A DNA stretch of 23,495 nucleotides from Pelargonium cotyledonis (Eukaryota > Streptophyta > Magnoliopsida > Geraniales > Geraniaceae). The stretch is from assembly GCA_036897625.1 (NCBI GenBank), contig JAYMTA010000870.1, forward strand, positions 1 to 23,495, in the 5' to 3' direction. Both the position numbers and the translations under genes were made by a program. Below are positions 21,735 through 23,495 of the stretch, piece by piece; positions within the stretch are counted from its first letter, which is position 1, and each line of letters begins with the position of its first letter. The notes beneath the pieces were generated by a model. It saw only the letters and a program-made list of their open reading frames with translations, ran no database searches and was not told the origin of the DNA.

Positions 21735-22669
21735 ACGATTCTACAGAATTTTCATATAAACACTTTCAAAAATGGTTGTACAGACATTGTTAAATTTCTG
21801 ATGCAATTGGACTGCAGGAGTTTGGATTTATGTATTCTTGCTTTTATTCTTGAATTGATGTTTGGTTTAGTAATGATCTGAGAGTACATTACATCTTTTA
21901 CTGCTCTGTCTGTCTCTAGTTTACGGTATTCCTAATAAAGGTCGCTCGACTCATGTGAACTGCAGTTTCTTGCGGAATGGAGAGCTGCAGCTGCTGGCAC
22001 AGACACTTCTGCTCATGTTCATAATAAAGAAGGTAGATATTTTTATTATTGTTTGAGATCCTTATGAAAAGTTTGCTATGCTGGGCCTCAGTGTTGTGGA
22101 GATCTATCAGGGTATTTCTTTGTACGAGCTAGAGCTATGGTCTACTAGGACTAACTGGGCAAATCACAGTTGACACATAATTTCCAGAACACTGATTCAC
22201 TCCAAGATAAATGAAAAGAATATTAAATAACAAGCATTATTTTTTTATTTTCAAGCTCATGGTTCTGTCGTATGTGCAAGTAGTTCGGTTATACAAGAAT
22301 GTTGTTTTGAATACAACTTCCTCATTTTAGGATTTACATGTCGACAATACTATATTTGTTTCTTTGAATCTTGTAACCATTGATATCTGTTTTCTTGAAG
22401 ATGGTCATGGATCTCAAAAATCTCAAACACTTAAGCCACATCGTTCTACCGGAGATAGTTTCTTTACGAGGCAAGCAAACAATTCATCAATGCTTTATCA
22501 TTTGAGGATGGTTTAATTCGTAGTAAAAAAGTTTACGGTCCTTGTACAAAAATGCAGGTTTAAAAGGAACTCAGGCCTGGTTGCATCAGGGGTGGCTAGG
22601 AACATGCAAAGAGTAGGGAATTATGTAAAGCAGAACATATATGATAAACTGGACAGGTCACCTAAGTAA
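20080..22669 (+). CDS. Uncharacterised small basic plant protein
   Basis: Five exons: 20080-20257, 21539-21702, 21966-22032, 22401-22470, 22558-22669. They join in frame to 196 residues. I do not recognise the family. Visible features: a low-complexity Gly/Arg/Gln/Ser N terminus (about 1-30); a lone CPRC pair (C47, C50), which could bind metal only with other ligands; a central block with GLQREIPASKEGRPLVAFYHG and LGYSVYPYGKAPP; an AEWRAAAAGTD segment; and a basic C terminus (FKRNSGLVASGVARNMQRVG, then YVKQNIYDKLDRSPK) that could form an amphipathic helix. There is no clear signal peptide or membrane span. Intron 4 is GC-AG (gcaagc donor), and intron 2 begins inside a CT repeat. The in-frame closure of five exons and the non-random residues argue for a real gene. 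An AATAAA at 22797-22802 is a candidate polyadenylation signal about 130 bases past the stop. Confidence 0.8.
20258..21538 (+). other. Intron 1 of the uncharacterised gene
   Basis: This 1281-bp GT-AG intron has a phase-1 junction (TCA G, then GA TCT) that gives PSGSQYIGLQ. It is T-rich and AT-rich throughout. I looked for extra exons and saw none with good junctions. Confidence 0.75.
21704..21732. repeat. (TC)n microsatellite at a 5' splice site
   Basis: About 14.5 uninterrupted TC units begin with the T of the intron's GT (intron start 21703). The donor is therefore GTCTCTCT, which matches the plant consensus only at its first two bases. Unspliced, the frame continues as alternating Ser-Leu and then reaches a stop. 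Confidence 0.85.
22471..22557 (+). other. GC-AG intron
   Basis: This 87-bp intron starts gcaagc after ACG AG and ends tgcag. Splicing restores AG+G (Arg) and reads SFFTRFKRNSGLV. GC-AG introns are an accepted minor class with a strong AG|GCAAG donor, as seen here. Confidence 0.8.
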
Positions 22670-23393
22670 AGCTCGGCTGGATATATGAAAAAATCAGCAA
22701 AATAACTGGAAAGCGGAATTTGGTTCGTACCAGAAGTCTGCCATTCGCATCCCTCCAGTTTTTTAGACGATCCTCCATTTGCTGCTCCTTCAAAGAAATA
22801 AAATAACAGTGCAAGAGATGGGGAATTTGGTTCGATAGATTGTTGGGTGACGAATAATGTTTATGGATGTGTTATGCTGGCCATTTGTTCCCATTGTTGA
22901 ACCTTGGATGGCTCTCTTCATGCAGAATACAATTGAACAATTAGTTAACGAATGTCATGTACAGAATATGGTCTAACTCTTGAATTTGTTGTAAACTCAT
23001 ACCCCAACTATTTTACTTATACCTTTTGTGGAAAATGGAAAGTGCACATATTTTCCATTCACTTAATTTAATACTCCCGAGTTTTGGCAGCATTTAATAA
23101 ATGCTAGTAGTAAATTTATCTCTTACATCAACAATCAAATCAACTTGACCAAAAAAGGTTTTTTCTCACTAGGAAACTAGGGTTTTCAAAACATGACCAG
23201 GCTCTTTTTGGAGTTTGAAACCTATATGGTTTTTGTGATATTAGAGGTTTTTGGTCTTCTAGGGTTTCTTAGTTTCTTGGAAGTGTTTGAGTGTGTGTAT
23301 AAGAGGGAGGGAGGTGCGTGGGAGCCAACTACTTTGTTCCGGCAATCCTTTTTTTTCACGCGTAAGTGTGCAGTTTGTTGGGCTAAGGTTTCT
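22670..23393. other. Intergenic region with telo-boxes before a GC-rich ORF
   Basis: The left part is the 3' flank of the uncharacterised gene. The right part holds two TAGGGTTT telo-boxes (23178-23185 and 23260-23267) and a TATAAG at 23298-23303, about 95 bases before the ATG at 23394. This looks like a plant promoter and leader. No other gene is seen. Confidence 0.5.
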
Positions 23394-23495
23394 ATGGCTT
23401 CCGGCAGTGACAGGGGTAGGGCGGCGGCGGACCAGCCACGTGAGGGGGAGGAGTCGAGGCATGGCGGCGCGGAGGGGATGGAGATCACTATGGGA
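23394..23495 (+). CDS. 5' end of a GC-rich ORF, truncated by the window edge
   Basis: An ATG at 23394 opens 34 codons with no stop before the window ends (MASGSDRGRAAADQPREGEE, then an Arg/His/Gly/Glu-rich stretch ending EITMG). Composition switches sharply from AT-rich to GC-rich at the start codon. With telo-boxes and a TATA-like site upstream, this could be the first exon of a gene. A retroelement ORF1 with a hydrophilic N terminus is an alternative. No domain is visible in so short a stretch. Confidence 0.45.
   Translation, partial: MASGSDRGRAAADQPREGEESRHGGAEGMEITMG

Noticed and set aside
1..23495. tRNA, rRNA, CRISPR array, operon or defence-type system
   Set aside because: I saw no cloverleaf or rRNA sequence, no regularly spaced repeats, and all genes are intron-bearing eukaryotic genes.

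Overview
This is plant nuclear DNA, most likely from a eudicot; an asterid such as a Lamiales species is a guess from protein flavour only. The signs are AT-rich intergenic DNA and introns, genes of many short GT-AG exons, plant protein families, TA-flanked Stowaway-type MITEs and decayed Ty1/copia fragments. I see no prokaryotic, organellar or viral gene set.

Layout. (1) 1-2582 is AT-rich upstream DNA with a local duplication, small hairpins, C/T homopolymer runs and a telo-box just before the first ATG. (2) 2583-9566 (+) is a complete 10-exon gene for a predicted 1432-residue chromatin and small-RNA factor of the NERD / CCCH zinc-finger 19/44 family (AT-hook, PHD, SWIB, Plus-3, GYF, GW motifs, C-terminal CCCH). 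Its exon 8/9 junction works only as a U12-type AT-AC intron with textbook splice signals. (3) 9567-11235 separates two convergent genes and holds two same-orientation Stowaway-like MITEs. (4) 11236-19086 (-) is a complete 15-exon gene for a predicted 715-residue DUF726/TMCO4-like membrane-associated alpha/beta hydrolase. Its largest intron carries two oppositely oriented copia RNase H/LTR remnants and a duplicated LTR tail. (5) 19087-20079 is the spacer shared by two divergent genes. (6) 20080-22669 (+) is a 5-exon gene for a small basic 196-residue protein that I do not recognise, with one GC-AG intron and a CT microsatellite beginning at a 5' splice site. (7) 22670-23495 is 3' flank, then a GC-rich ORF that opens at 23394 and runs off the window.

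All three complete gene models were joined by hand and close in frame at every junction (4299, 2148 and 591 coding bases). No functional link between neighbouring genes is implied. I found no operon-like or defence-like system. The most notable observations are the AT-AC intron, the frame-preserving 81-base intron next to it, the GW-rich C terminus, the retroelement content of the large intron and the uncharacterised 196-residue protein.
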